A stretch of DNA of 64,000 nt from the NCBI RefSeq assembly GCF_006636215.1, contig NZ_VIFM01000001.1, forward strand, positions 62,001-126,000, read 5' to 3'. A program made the position numbers and the translations under genes. Positions 1 to 8,783 of this stretch are shown one piece after another; within the stretch, counting starts at the first letter, position 1, and every line of letters begins with the position of its first letter. The stretch comes from Myxococcus llanfairpwllgwyngyllgogerychwyrndrobwllllantysiliogogogochensis. GTDB taxonomy: Bacteria > Myxococcota > Myxococcia > Myxococcales > Myxococcaceae. The notes beneath the pieces are model-generated. The model made no database searches and was not told where the DNA came from. It saw only the letters and a list, made by a program, of their open reading frames with translations.

Positions 1-654
1 GCGCCTGGCCAGTTGCGTTCGCTGGTCCGTGGCCTCGCCGAGCGATTCCCGAAGACGCTGTTGATCACCAATGGCGCGCGGCTCGACGCCGAGCAACTGC
101 ACGCCCTGCGTGACGAGGGACTCACCACGCTGGCCGTCAGCCGTCACGGCGTCACCCGCGAGGACGACGCGCGCATCATGGGCCTGTCCGTCGACTCGGG
201 TGCGCTCGCGCGAGCCTTTGGCCTCCGCAGCCGGGCCATCTGCGTGCTTCAGCGCGGCGGAGTCGATGACGCGGCCCAGGTCCACGCGTACCTGGAGCGC
301 AGCGCGCGCGAAGGGTTCCACGAGGTCTGCTTCAAGGAACTCTACGTCTCCAGCCTCTCCGAGAACGCCTGGGCGCCGAGCGCCGTGAATCGCTACTGCG
401 AGGCGAACCAGGTGCCGCTCGAAGTGGTGCTCCGCGCGATGGACGCGTGGGGCTTCACGAAGGTCACCGAACTGCCGTGGGGCAGCCCGGTGTTCGAGGG
501 AGAGGTCGCAGGGCGCGTGCTGCGCGTCGCGGCCTACACGGAGCCCTCGGTCGGTTGGGAGCGAACACATCGGTTGGTGCGCTCGTGGAACCTCATGAGT
601 GATGGAACCTGCCTGGCCTCGCTGGAAGACCCGGCCTCGGAGCTGCGCCGATGA
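1..654 (+). CDS. Radical SAM family protein, C-terminal part (5' truncated by window)
   Basis: The frame is open from base 1 to the stop and gives the last 217 residues; the true start lies before the window. The stretch LLITNGARL followed by an alternating helix/strand pattern and LAVSRHG resembles the middle of a radical SAM TIM barrel. The CxxxCxxC iron-sulfur loop would be upstream, so the assignment rests on the barrel only. The stop overlaps the next ATG by 4 bases (ATGA), so the two genes are translationally coupled. A radical SAM enzyme coupled to a PLP-type enzyme suggests a small-molecule or peptide modification unit whose other genes lie to the left (inference). Confidence 0.6.
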   Translation, partial: APGQLRSLVRGLAERFPKTLLITNGARLDAEQLHALRDEGLTTLAVSRHGVTREDDARIMGLSVDSGALARAFGLRSRAICVLQRGGVDDAAQVHAYLERSAREGFHEVCFKELYVSSLSENAWAPSAVNRYCEANQVPLEVVLRAMDAWGFTKVTELPWGSPVFEGEVAGRVLRVAAYTEPSVGWERTHRLVRSWNLMSDGTCLASLEDPASELRR

Positions 655-1628
655 AACACGACGCCTTTCTCTCCCTGGCTGACGCGTGGCGTGGCAAGCG
701 CCCCGAGCTCGTCGACCTGGCGGAGCTCAATGTCTATCGCAGCCTCGCGCCGGCCTTCGCCGCCATCGCTCCGTCGACGCATCCCGAGGCTCCGTATCGG
801 TGTCACCTCGCCGAACGCTTTCTCGCGCACCTCGAACTCGACGCGGAACTCAAGTCCAGGACCCAGGTCAGTCACGGCGTGCGCCGCTCCCTGCGAGCGC
901 TGTTCGGTTGGCTCGCGTCACGCAACGCCCGCGTCGCGGTTCCCGCCGACGTGTATCCGGTCTACCTCCAGCTCGCTGGGGAAGCAGGCGTCGAGGTCGT
1001 TCCATTCTCCGCGCGGGAGGGGCTGCCCGAACTCGAGGCCCGCGACGCGCTGCTCCTGTGCGAGCCGCTCAAGCCCTGGGGACGAACCCCACGGAGCGAA
1101 GAGACCGAGCGCGTGGAGCGCTGGGTCCGCGCCGAGCCGGGAAAGCGGGTGCTCATCATCGACTCCGCGTACGCGACCCCTCCCACCCCGTGGACACTCC
1201 GGCTGCTGCGAGAGGAGCTCGCGTTCGTCCTCGTCTCGCTCTCGAAGAGCTGGCTCATCCCCGACCACGTGGGGTTGTGCATCACGCCTTCGCGGTGGCA
1301 CCAGGACGCGCGCGCCGTCTTCGCGCCGCTGCCGAAAGACGAACAGAAGCTGCGCATCGGCTACGCGGCCCTCACGGAGCACGCGTCCCGTCCTCGCCAG
1401 GTCGGCGCGCTGCTGGCCGAGCGAGCCCGCGCCCTGGACGCGTTCACCGCCACCCGGCCCGAGCTCCGGGCCTCACCGTGCGTGGGCTACTTCGCCACCT
1501 CCCAGTGCTCCTTCGATGAACTCCTGGAGCAAGGGGTCCTCGGAGTGCCCGCCTCGGTCTTCGGCGGCCCCGCGCAGGTGACCATTCTTTCGAGCCTGCC
1601 CGCCGCCGTGAGCCCTTCGGCGTCCTGA
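651..1628 (+). CDS. PLP-dependent aminotransferase-like protein (fold type I)
   Basis: A 325-residue protein with the order of a fold-type-I PLP enzyme: a cofactor-ring aspartate in VLIIDSAYA (Asp171) and a candidate Schiff-base lysine in VSLSKSW (Lys199), followed by a short C-terminal domain. At 325 residues it is shorter than usual class I/II aminotransferases (about 370-400), the missing part being mostly in the small domain. It starts at the ATG overlapping the stop of the radical SAM gene. The substrate cannot be read from the sequence. It could also be a decarboxylase or lyase of the same fold. The gene ends about 60 bases before the convergent TetR gene. Confidence 0.6.
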   Translation: MKHDAFLSLADAWRGKRPELVDLAELNVYRSLAPAFAAIAPSTHPEAPYRCHLAERFLAHLELDAELKSRTQVSHGVRRSLRALFGWLASRNARVAVPADVYPVYLQLAGEAGVEVVPFSAREGLPELEARDALLLCEPLKPWGRTPRSEETERVERWVRAEPGKRVLIIDSAYATPPTPWTLRLLREELAFVLVSLSKSWLIPDHVGLCITPSRWHQDARAVFAPLPKDEQKLRIGYAALTEHASRPRQVGALLAERARALDAFTATRPELRASPCVGYFATSQCSFDELLEQGVLGVPASVFGGPAQVTILSSLPAAVSPSAS

Positions 1629-1685
1629 GCGGGCGGGCGACTCCCAACGGAATCGCCAGACGGAAACCCGCGCGACGCGGCGCAC

Positions 1686-2324
1686 TCAGCCCTTGGCCTT
1701 GCCCTTGGTCCGGAGGCCACTGGCCGAGGGGTCGCGCGGCAGGTGCCGCAGGCCCATCCAGCCCAGCGCCGACACGTGCCGCACCACGTGCTCCAGGGGG
1801 ATGGGACGGCCCTCCGCCGCCCACCACACCCCCACCTGCGTCACCATGCCGACGAGCGCGTTGGCGTACACCGGGGCGACCTTGGGGTTGAAGCCCGCTC
1901 GGCTGAACTCCGCCTGGAAGATGTCTCCCACCCGCTGCGCCAGGTCGTCGATGACGCGCGTGAGGCCGCGCCGGGCGCTGGACGTGGGCGAGTCGCGCGT
2001 GAGGACGGCGAAGCCCGCCGGCTCCTCCTTCGCGTAGGTGAGGAAGACCAGCACCGCGGCCTCGAAGCGCTCGCGGGCGCTGCCCTGGGCGATGGCATCC
2101 GACATGCCCTGCACCAGCCCGTCCATCTCCCGCTCCACGATGGCCGCGTAGAGGCCCTCCTTCGCCCCGAAGTGCTCGTAGACGATGGGCTTGGAGACGC
2201 CGGCCTTCGCCGCCACCTCCTCGATGGACGTCGCCTCGTAGCCGCGCGAGGCGAAGAGCTCGCGGCCCACCTCCAGCAACTGGGCGCGCCGCTGCGGGCC
2301 CGTCAAACGCTGTTTCTTGGCCAC
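1686..2324 (-). CDS. TetR family transcriptional regulator
   Basis: A 212-residue repressor-type protein. Residues about 10-60 form the TetR helix-turn-helix, with TSIEEVAAKAGVSKPIVYEH and the usual FGAKEGLY after it; the rest is a helical ligand-binding domain. The start is a GTG with AGAGG upstream on its own strand. It is divergent from the fatty acid desaturase gene. The 85-base spacer holds inverted and direct repeats, so it most likely represses the desaturase and perhaps itself, responding to an acyl or membrane signal (inference from layout). Confidence 0.85.
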   Translation of the reverse strand: MAKKQRLTGPQRRAQLLEVGRELFASRGYEATSIEEVAAKAGVSKPIVYEHFGAKEGLYAAIVEREMDGLVQGMSDAIAQGSARERFEAAVLVFLTYAKEEPAGFAVLTRDSPTSSARRGLTRVIDDLAQRVGDIFQAEFSRAGFNPKVAPVYANALVGMVTQVGVWWAAEGRPIPLEHVVRHVSALGWMGLRHLPRDPSASGLRTKGKAKG

Positions 2325-2347
2325 CTTGACCTCTGGGCTACCCGAGC

Positions 2348-2386
2348 GTAGGTTACTTCAACGTAACTTACCGGTGAGTAGGCTAC
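2348..2386. promoter_or_regulatory. Probable TetR operator region between the regulator and the desaturase
   Basis: The spacer holds GTTAC-N6-GTAAC (2352-2367), a near-palindrome ACTTACCGGTGAGT just after it, and a direct repeat GTAGGTTAC / GTAGGCTAC (2348-2356 and 2378-2386). It lies between the two divergent starts, where a TetR protein would act. The exact operator cannot be fixed by eye. Confidence 0.5.
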
Positions 2387-2409
2387 CTGCCGGTTTTCAG
2401 GAGACCTCC

Positions 2410-3189
2410 GTGTACCTCATCCTCTGCGGCCTCGTCTTCACTGGCGCCTACCTGCTCAACATCCTCACCATCTCCGTGGGCTATCACCGCGCGCTCGCGC
2501 ACAAGGCGGTGCGGCTGCACCCGGCGCTGCGGCGTCTGCTCGTGGTGGGCGGCAACTGGTTCACCGGGCTGGACCCCAAGGCGTGGGTGGTGATGCACCG
2601 GCTGCACCACGAGCACTCGGACACGCCGCTCGACCCGCACTCCCCCGTGAATGTGGGGCTGCTGGGCATCGCGAACGAGCAACTGCGCAACTACAAGCGC
2701 ATCATCGTGGGGCTCATGCGAGAGAAGCCCGAGTACACGAAGTACGCGAAGGACCTCGACTTCCCGCTCAACGCCCTCAACCGCAAGAACCTCTGGTGGC
2801 TGCCCTATGCGCTGCACGCGGGCGTGGGGCTGGCGCTGGCGCTGAGCGTGGGCTGGGTGCTGGGCGCGGCGTACTTCCTCGGGATGATGAGCCACCCGGT
2901 GCAGGGCGGCATCGTCAACGCGCTGGGGCACGCGGTGGGCGGGCGCAACTTCGACACCCGGGACAACTCGCGCAACAACCACCTGGCCGCCTGGCTCATC
3001 CTGGGCGAGGGCTTCCAGAACAACCACCACGCCTACCCGGGCTCGGCGTCCTTCTCGCACCACCGCCACGAGGTGGACCTGGGCTTCGTGGCCTGCCTCG
3101 CGCTCGAGCGGCTGGGGCTGCTGACCATCGACCGCGCCTATCTCATTCCCAGGCCCGAGCAGTTGGACACGGCGCGGGCACGGGCGTAA
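2410..3189 (+). CDS. Acyl-CoA/fatty acid desaturase (membrane di-iron)
   Basis: A 259-residue integral membrane desaturase that would introduce a double bond into acyl chains. All three histidine boxes are present: HRALAH (26-31), HRLHHEH (63-69) and NNHHAYP (204-210), with ALGH (171-174) as an additional ligand site as in acyl-CoA desaturases. Hydrophobic segments flank the boxes. The chosen start is GTG with AGGAG at 2399-2403. An upstream in-frame ATG at 2317 would put the TetR operator inside the gene and overlap the regulator. The neighbouring TetR gene is the likely controller. It is shorter than many desaturases (300+) because it lacks an extended C-terminus. Confidence 0.88.
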   Translation: MYLILCGLVFTGAYLLNILTISVGYHRALAHKAVRLHPALRRLLVVGGNWFTGLDPKAWVVMHRLHHEHSDTPLDPHSPVNVGLLGIANEQLRNYKRIIVGLMREKPEYTKYAKDLDFPLNALNRKNLWWLPYALHAGVGLALALSVGWVLGAAYFLGMMSHPVQGGIVNALGHAVGGRNFDTRDNSRNNHLAAWLILGEGFQNNHHAYPGSASFSHHRHEVDLGFVACLALERLGLLTIDRAYLIPRPEQLDTARARA

Positions 3190-3216
3190 TCGCCCGGCCC
3201 GATGACGACTCCGGGG

Positions 3217-5280
3217 CTACAGCGTCTTGAGGTACTCGATGAGCGCCAGGCGCTCCGGGTCCGTGAGGACGGCGTTGAACTCATGTCCGCCGTTGTCCTG
3301 GCCGAACGCGTGGGTGTTGTAGATTTTCCGGTCCTCGAGCTGCTGCCGTGTGCGCGTCGGTGGGAAGAGGATGTTCCATGAAGCGCTCAGGTTGCTGAAG
3401 AGCACGGCCATGATTTCCTGCGCGAGGGGCGTGCGGAACTCGTCACCCGGGTCGCAGTTGATGTACGGCGATACCGCCGGATTCCAGGGCGTGCGCCACT
3501 GGCAGGCGATTGTGTCGTACTTCCAGCCGAGCCTGCTGGAGTCGTAGGCGCGCTGCAGACTGGTGTCGAAGCCCATGATGACGAGCGGCTGGTCCCAGCG
3601 CGGTGGAGCGGAGACGCGGCGCCAGATGGGCTTGCGGTCAGCGGGCTTGAGCACCTCCCAGACATTGGGAACCGAGCCGTTGTGGAAGTACGGCGCGGTG
3701 GCCCAGACCCCGTAGAGCGGCGGCGCGAGATAGCCGTGCTCGCGGTCTCCACGAAGATGGGGCTGGTTCTGCGGGCCGCAGTCCTGCGCGGTGCCGGCCG
3801 TCTGCGGATAGCCGAAGAAGTTCTTGGCGCCAGCGGACTGCACCGCGGCGTTGTTGGTGTTCACCCGGACCGGGTCGGTGCCGATGATGCGCAGCGGCGC
3901 GATGTAGCTCGCCATGCCCGCCAACGCGGGGGTCGCGAGGAACGCCGGGTCATTGACGTAACGGGGCGAGTAGGCCCCATGGCAGCTCGCACAGGAGCCA
4001 TTGCCTTGAGGCCGTGGCACGGCGTTGTTGCGCCCCGGAGCCCACATGTCGAGGGTGTGGAACAGCACCGCGCCCTGCTCGGCCAACGACGTGTTGACGG
4101 GCAGCGGATAGGGCGGTGACTTGAGCGACTCCACCCAGGTGTTGAGCGCCGGGCCGTTGGCGCGCATCCAGTCCTGCCCCGCTTCGCTCACCGGCCCGCC
4201 GATGCCGCCGAACAGTCCGAGGAACGGTGTGTAGAACACCATGTCCACGCGGGGTGCATCCATCGGGAACACGCCGTCGATGAACTTCACCGGCCGGTGC
4301 CCCATGTTCCACCAGGCGGGCGTATCCATTCCGGCGGTCGAGCCGGAGTTGATGAGGCCAATCACCTCCGAGGGCGTCAGCGGCTCCTCGTCCGGGAACA
4401 GGAAGGCGAGGTTGATGTCGCTGGCGTTGTTGGTGCCCCGAGTGCGGTTGAGGTTCAGGAACGTGGCCAGCGACGCCGGATACCCCAGGGGCAAGAGGTC
4501 GCTCAGGAACAGGTCCAGGTCCGCCAGGCTGCTGCCGCCGCCCATCAACACCCCAAGGCCCGGGCCGTCCGAAGGAGTGCCCACCACGCCGCTGTGGCAG
4601 GCGTGACAGGTGACTCCCATGCGTCCGCTCCAGCTCCCGTCCGGGTTGCGCAGCTGCGTGAGCATCTGCGGCAGCTGGCCGCTTCCTCCGTTGGTGCGAT
4701 TGGGCAGCTGCAAGGGCAGCGGATAGGGATTGCGCTCGGTGCTCAGCCCCGACCCGTAGCGCTGGGCCACCAGGGCATCGAAGTTGTCGGGACGAAATGG
4801 AAAGCCCCAGACACGCCACAGCTCGTTGTACTGCGCCGCGGAGAAGGTGGCGATGCCGAAGCCCGCCTCGGGGCGAGTGGCGTCGGTGCCGGTGAACAGC
4901 GCACCCACGCCTGGATGGCCGTTCGTCAGCAGCCCCTCCCCGCGACTGAAGCGTCCACGCAGCTCGCCGCAAGTCCTGGCCGCGCCCTCCTCCTGCACCG
5001 CCTCTGGATTGACATGACAGTTCTTCCAGAAGGCATTGAAGTGCACCGCCCGGCCATTGCTGATGCCGGGCTGCACCAGGGTTCGTGGGTCCGCCGGTAG
5101 GACGGCTCCGTCCGGCTTGCCGTAACAGAAGTCCCACTGCGCCGAGCCGCCTCGGCTGCTGCCCAGCAAATCACTGGCGACGGAGACACCGGGCATCGCC
5201 AGTGTCCCCATGGCCAGCAACACTCGAATGAATGGAACAGCGGTGCCGCGCGCTGCGAACGCCTTCCTGACTGCGCTCAT
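3217..5280 (-). CDS. Dihaem c-type cytochrome of the rubber oxygenase (RoxA/RoxB) family
   Basis: A 687-residue exported protein with an N-terminal signal segment (residues about 15-36 ending VSVASD) and two haem c sites, CHACH at 225-229 and CASCH at 430-434. Between them lie WWNMGHRPVKFIDG and other aromatic-rich stretches; near the C-terminus is APPLYGVWATAPYFHNGSVP, typical of the MauG/cytochrome c peroxidase superfamily. Length, wide spacing of the haem sites and overall order match RoxA/RoxB, secreted dioxygenases that cleave poly(cis-1,4-isoprene), for which myxobacterial homologues are known. A perfect AAGGAGG precedes the ATG. A different dihaem peroxidase-like activity cannot be excluded. 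Confidence 0.72.
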   Translation of the reverse strand: MSAVRKAFAARGTAVPFIRVLLAMGTLAMPGVSVASDLLGSSRGGSAQWDFCYGKPDGAVLPADPRTLVQPGISNGRAVHFNAFWKNCHVNPEAVQEEGAARTCGELRGRFSRGEGLLTNGHPGVGALFTGTDATRPEAGFGIATFSAAQYNELWRVWGFPFRPDNFDALVAQRYGSGLSTERNPYPLPLQLPNRTNGGSGQLPQMLTQLRNPDGSWSGRMGVTCHACHSGVVGTPSDGPGLGVLMGGGSSLADLDLFLSDLLPLGYPASLATFLNLNRTRGTNNASDINLAFLFPDEEPLTPSEVIGLINSGSTAGMDTPAWWNMGHRPVKFIDGVFPMDAPRVDMVFYTPFLGLFGGIGGPVSEAGQDWMRANGPALNTWVESLKSPPYPLPVNTSLAEQGAVLFHTLDMWAPGRNNAVPRPQGNGSCASCHGAYSPRYVNDPAFLATPALAGMASYIAPLRIIGTDPVRVNTNNAAVQSAGAKNFFGYPQTAGTAQDCGPQNQPHLRGDREHGYLAPPLYGVWATAPYFHNGSVPNVWEVLKPADRKPIWRRVSAPPRWDQPLVIMGFDTSLQRAYDSSRLGWKYDTIACQWRTPWNPAVSPYINCDPGDEFRTPLAQEIMAVLFSNLSASWNILFPPTRTRQQLEDRKIYNTHAFGQDNGGHEFNAVLTDPERLALIEYLKTL

Positions 5281-5628
5281 GGGTCCCTCCTCCTTCGCTG
5301 CGTGTTCCCACTTCCCGGTCGGCGGGGCGGACGTCCGCGGGGAGGAGAATCGGCGAGCGCAGCTCGGAGTTCGTCCGCCAGGCCATGGTCAACGTGCAGC
5401 CGTTGCGCGCCTCCGGAGGGTGGAGTTCGACAGTGGCGGCCTGCGCGGCAACCGACGACCGGCTGCGGTGACAGGCCATGAGAGCGATTCGTGAGAGGGA
5501 TGATGGGCCGCTATTGGCACAACGTCAATAGAACCACCCCGGACTTGCCCGGAACCCGGTCGCCACGGCCCGCCGAGGTGTCCCTTACCCAGACAACCTG
5601 CACACCAGTGAACAGAGCCGGGAGCGAA
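5281..5628. other. Intergenic region upstream of the dihaem cytochrome gene
   Basis: About 350 bases between the cytochrome start and the end of the MBL gene. It holds the AAGGAGG ribosome site just before the cytochrome ATG. No convincing sigma70 or sigma54 promoter, small gene or repeat was seen; short open frames here show no family features. Confidence 0.4.
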
Positions 5629-6642
5629 TCACTCCGCGAGGACCTTCGCGTCCGGCCACCGCTGGCCTGAGCTGTAATTGGCCGGAATCCACCGGTAGCT
5701 CCTCCCCTCCGCGCCCAGGCGGCCCAGTCCAGGGAAGGGCATGTGCGAAAGGCCGAGCAGGTCGCCGCGCTGCGCCGCCTCAGCGAATGTGCGTGCTCGC
5801 TGGGCCGCAGCCGCACGGTCGTCCACGTCGTAGGCGACCGTCACCGACGGCTCGCGCAGTTGCACCGAGCCGAAGTGCATCAGGTCGCCAAACAGGACCA
5901 GCCGCTGCCTCCGGCTCTCGATGATGTAGCTGCTGTGCCCCGGCGTGTGTCCCGCGGTGGGCATGACCCGGATGCCCGGGACGACGGAGTCCCCGCCTCC
6001 GAACGTCTTCAGCTTCCCCGCGACCCGGTAGGGCTCCACCATCGCCCGCGCCTCCTCGAAGTACTTCGGGTCCACCTGTCCCCGCGCCTTCTCACGCCCC
6101 AGCCAGAAGTCCGCTTCGCGTGCGTGGACCTGGAGGATGGCGTTGGGGAACGCCCGGCGCGTGCCAGACATGAGCCCGCCGGAGTGGTCGGAATGGATGT
6201 GCGTGAGCAGCACCACGTCAATCTGCTCGGGTTGGTAGCCCGCGGCCTGGAGGCTCTGCTGGAGTTGGCCTCCCACGCCGGGGCCAAAGAAGCCACCCAC
6301 GCCCGTATCCACGAGCACCAGCGCCGTGCCGGTGTTGATGAGGAACGCGTTGATGGACAGCTCGACGGGGTCCTCGAGGTGGTCGCGCGCGAGCAGGTCC
6401 TTCACCCGCTCCGGCGTCGTGTGCGTCGCCACGTCGCGCACCGTCTGGGGGACGGTTCCGTCGGACAGCGCGGTGACCTCGAAGTCTCCGAGCATCATCC
6501 GGTAGAAGCCAGGTGCCTGCGTTCGCACCTGGGACGCGGCCGCGTGGGCGGCGGCCGGAAGCAGTGAAGCCGTGGCCATCACCAGCAAGGCCAGGGCGCG
6601 TGAGACAGCGAGAAAGACACCGCGAGGAAGAGGTCTTGTCAT
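5629..6642 (-). CDS. Exported MBL-fold metallo-hydrolase
   Basis: A 337-residue metallo-beta-lactamase-fold hydrolase with a signal peptide (hydrophobic residues about 8-33, AAAHAAAS). The metal site THIHSDHSGG supplies HxHxDH at 148-153; further ligands are in TAGHTPGHSSY and FGDLMHFG. The DTGVGG strand before the metal motif is also typical. The domain resembles quorum-quenching lactonase-like and related periplasmic hydrolases, but the substrate is not readable. The chosen ATG removes 19 residues of non-homologous upstream frame that starts at a GTG (6699) and would run into the divergent promoter region; its ribosome site is weak, so the start is less certain. Divergent from a LysR gene that probably regulates it. 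Confidence 0.82.
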   Translation of the reverse strand: MTRPLPRGVFLAVSRALALLVMATASLLPAAAHAAASQVRTQAPGFYRMMLGDFEVTALSDGTVPQTVRDVATHTTPERVKDLLARDHLEDPVELSINAFLINTGTALVLVDTGVGGFFGPGVGGQLQQSLQAAGYQPEQIDVVLLTHIHSDHSGGLMSGTRRAFPNAILQVHAREADFWLGREKARGQVDPKYFEEARAMVEPYRVAGKLKTFGGGDSVVPGIRVMPTAGHTPGHSSYIIESRRQRLVLFGDLMHFGSVQLREPSVTVAYDVDDRAAAAQRARTFAEAAQRGDLLGLSHMPFPGLGRLGAEGRSYRWIPANYSSGQRWPDAKVLAE

Positions 6643-6773
6643 GGGTGACGAAGTAGCGCCCGACCTCGCCTCGGATAAACGGGCGCACGTCACACACACT
6701 GTTTCACCCTGGAAACAATCAGGAGCCCGCGGCCCGCGGGCTGAACGCGATATGCCATCAGCGGAGGTGGAAG

Positions 6774-7697
6774 ATGGACAGGTTCACGGCGATGGAGGCC
6801 TTCGTCCGCGTGGTGGAGAGCGGCACCTTCACCAAGGCGGCGGACGCGCTGGGCCGCCCGAAGACAGCGGTGACCCGGCTCATCCAACAACTGGAGGCGC
6901 AGTTGCGCGTGAAGCTGCTGCACCGCACCACGCGCCGCGTGACTGTCACGCCGGAGGGCATGACCTACTACCACCAGGCCTTGCGCCTGCTCGGGGAGGT
7001 GCGGGAGCTCGAAGCCACGCTGTCCCAGTCACGGCGCGGCCCCCGGGGACGCCTGCGCGTGGAGTCGAGCGGAACCATTTCCCGGCTGCTGCTCGTCCCC
7101 GCGCTGCCGTCGTTCTACGCGCGCTACCCGCAGATGCACATCGAACTGGGGGTGAGCGACCGCGTCGTGGACCTGCTCGCGGACAATGTCGACTGCGCCA
7201 TTCGCGGAGGGGGCGTGAAGGATGAGTCCCTGGTGGCGCGACACCTGGGAGACCTCTGCTATTGGCTGTGCGCGTCCCCCAGATATGTGGAGCGTCACGG
7301 TGCGCCAGGCCACCCGCGAGAGCTGGCGGGCCCGACGCACGCGGTGGTCAGCTACTTCTCGTCGCTGAGTGGCAAGGAGCTCCCCTTCGTCTTCCTCCGC
7401 GACGGTGAGCGGCTGGAGGTCCAGGGCCGCAGCCTGCTCACACTCAACGAAACCAACGCGTACCTGGCCGCCGGACTGGCCGGCCTCGGTGTCATGTTCG
7501 CGCCCCGCTTCGTGGTGGAGCCGTACGTCGCCACCGGGGAGCTGGTGCAGGTGCTGGAGGATTGGCGGCCCGAAGCCCGGCCCCTGTTCCTGGTCTACCC
7601 ACCCGCACGCCCGCGGGGCGCCGGCCCGCGGGTCTTCATCGAATGGACGATGGAGCTGTTCGCGAGCCGGCCGGACCTGTGGCGCCATGAAGGGTAG
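6774..7697 (+). CDS. LysR family transcriptional regulator
   Basis: A 307-residue regulator. The N-terminal winged helix (residues about 1-60, MDRFTAMEAFVRVVESGTFT then AADALGRPKTAVTRLIQQLE) and long linker helix are followed by a periplasmic-binding-protein-like effector domain (about 90-295). It belongs to the subgroup that often sits divergent to a single target gene; here that is the exported MBL hydrolase across a 131-base spacer. The gene is preceded by GGAGGTGGAAG just before the ATG. Confidence 0.88.
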   Translation: MDRFTAMEAFVRVVESGTFTKAADALGRPKTAVTRLIQQLEAQLRVKLLHRTTRRVTVTPEGMTYYHQALRLLGEVRELEATLSQSRRGPRGRLRVESSGTISRLLLVPALPSFYARYPQMHIELGVSDRVVDLLADNVDCAIRGGGVKDESLVARHLGDLCYWLCASPRYVERHGAPGHPRELAGPTHAVVSYFSSLSGKELPFVFLRDGERLEVQGRSLLTLNETNAYLAAGLAGLGVMFAPRFVVEPYVATGELVQVLEDWRPEARPLFLVYPPARPRGAGPRVFIEWTMELFASRPDLWRHEG

Positions 7698-7715
7698 CCG
7701 TCCGCGAGCGCGTCG

Positions 7716-8783
7716 CTACTCGAAGACGGAGAGCTGTCCCAGCGAGCGAAGCTCTCCCGTCGTATCCCTCGGGGTGGCTCGCACGCGGACGTGCGACACG
7801 GACGTCGTGCCCGTGAGGTCCACTTCCATGAAGAGCCGCACGCCAGCGCCGCCGAGCAGGTTGGCCAGGGGCAGCCACTGGGTGCCGTCGGCGCTGCCCT
7901 CCAGCAACAGCTCGGTCATGGTGCCGGACACCTCGAAGTTGCGCAGCACGGCCTTGCGCGGAACCACGGGCCGCGAGAGCTGCACGGCGACCTCCCGGAC
8001 TCCCTGCTGGAAGAGCACGAGCCCGCTGAGGTCGCCGTTGGTGATGCGGCAGGGCGTCTCCGCGTTCAGGTAGGTACACGCCGCGCCACGGCTCACCGGG
8101 ACGAGCGCGCGGCGAGGCAGCGCCACGAAGTTGCTGGAGTAGGAGAGGCCGACCGTCACGCCCCCCGCATTCGCCTCGCGCTCGACGCTGATGGAGGCCT
8201 TGAGTCCTTGGACATCCTCGAGGACGGAGTCGCTCAGGTGGACCGGCGAGGTGACCTTGGGGACCTGCCAGGCCGCCCTGAGGGAGGTGGTGTGAACGGA
8301 GAGCACGTGGTCGTCGTCCCCCGCGCCGTGGGTGGCGGACAGGGGCCGGAAGCCCACACCCACGCCCTGCGCTTCCCCGGTGGCCGTCAGCGTGCCGGTC
8401 CACTCCTGGAGGGTGGGCAGCGCCACCCCTGACTGCTGGATGAGGAAGAAGGCCGAGAGGCTCCTTCCCTGGGAGTGCTCGGGCGAGCGGGCGACGAAGC
8501 AGCGCGCGATGCTCCCGTTGCGGGTGTCCGCGCCCAGCAGGTCGAGTTCGAAGGTGCCATCAGCCCGGGTCTTCACCGACTTCCAGCTCGACGTGAAGCC
8601 CGCGAACGCGCACGAGGAGTTCTCGCTGCGGTAGAGCTTCAACAGCGCTTCCGGGAGCGGTGCGCCGGCCTCGTCGATGAATCGCCCACTCAGGGCGATC
8701 TCCTGGTCCGCATCCACCTTGCTCTCGGTACAGCCCCCCAACATCACCAGCACACCCAGGGACAACGTGCGCGTCCATCGCAT
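7716..8783 (-). CDS. Lipoprotein with carboxypeptidase-regulatory-like and discoidin-like domains
   Basis: A 355-residue secreted lipoprotein: short signal peptide ending VMLGGC with Cys18 as lipidation site, an Ig-like carboxypeptidase-regulatory-type segment (ADGTFELDLL), then a Cys-pair motif SRGAACTY..ETPC and a C-terminal F5/8-type-C-like segment (LLLEGSADGTQWLPL) ending GQLSVFE. The function is unknown. The ATG chosen has AAGGAGG seven bases upstream; a GTG five codons earlier overlaps that site and is rejected. It shares its whole plan with the lipoprotein at 32274-33566, so the two are paralogues. Convergent with the LysR gene, 18 bases apart. Confidence 0.72.
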   Translation of the reverse strand: MRWTRTLSLGVLVMLGGCTESKVDADQEIALSGRFIDEAGAPLPEALLKLYRSENSSCAFAGFTSSWKSVKTRADGTFELDLLGADTRNGSIARCFVARSPEHSQGRSLSAFFLIQQSGVALPTLQEWTGTLTATGEAQGVGVGFRPLSATHGAGDDDHVLSVHTTSLRAAWQVPKVTSPVHLSDSVLEDVQGLKASISVEREANAGGVTVGLSYSSNFVALPRRALVPVSRGAACTYLNAETPCRITNGDLSGLVLFQQGVREVAVQLSRPVVPRKAVLRNFEVSGTMTELLLEGSADGTQWLPLANLLGGAGVRLFMEVDLTGTTSVSHVRVRATPRDTTGELRSLGQLSVFE

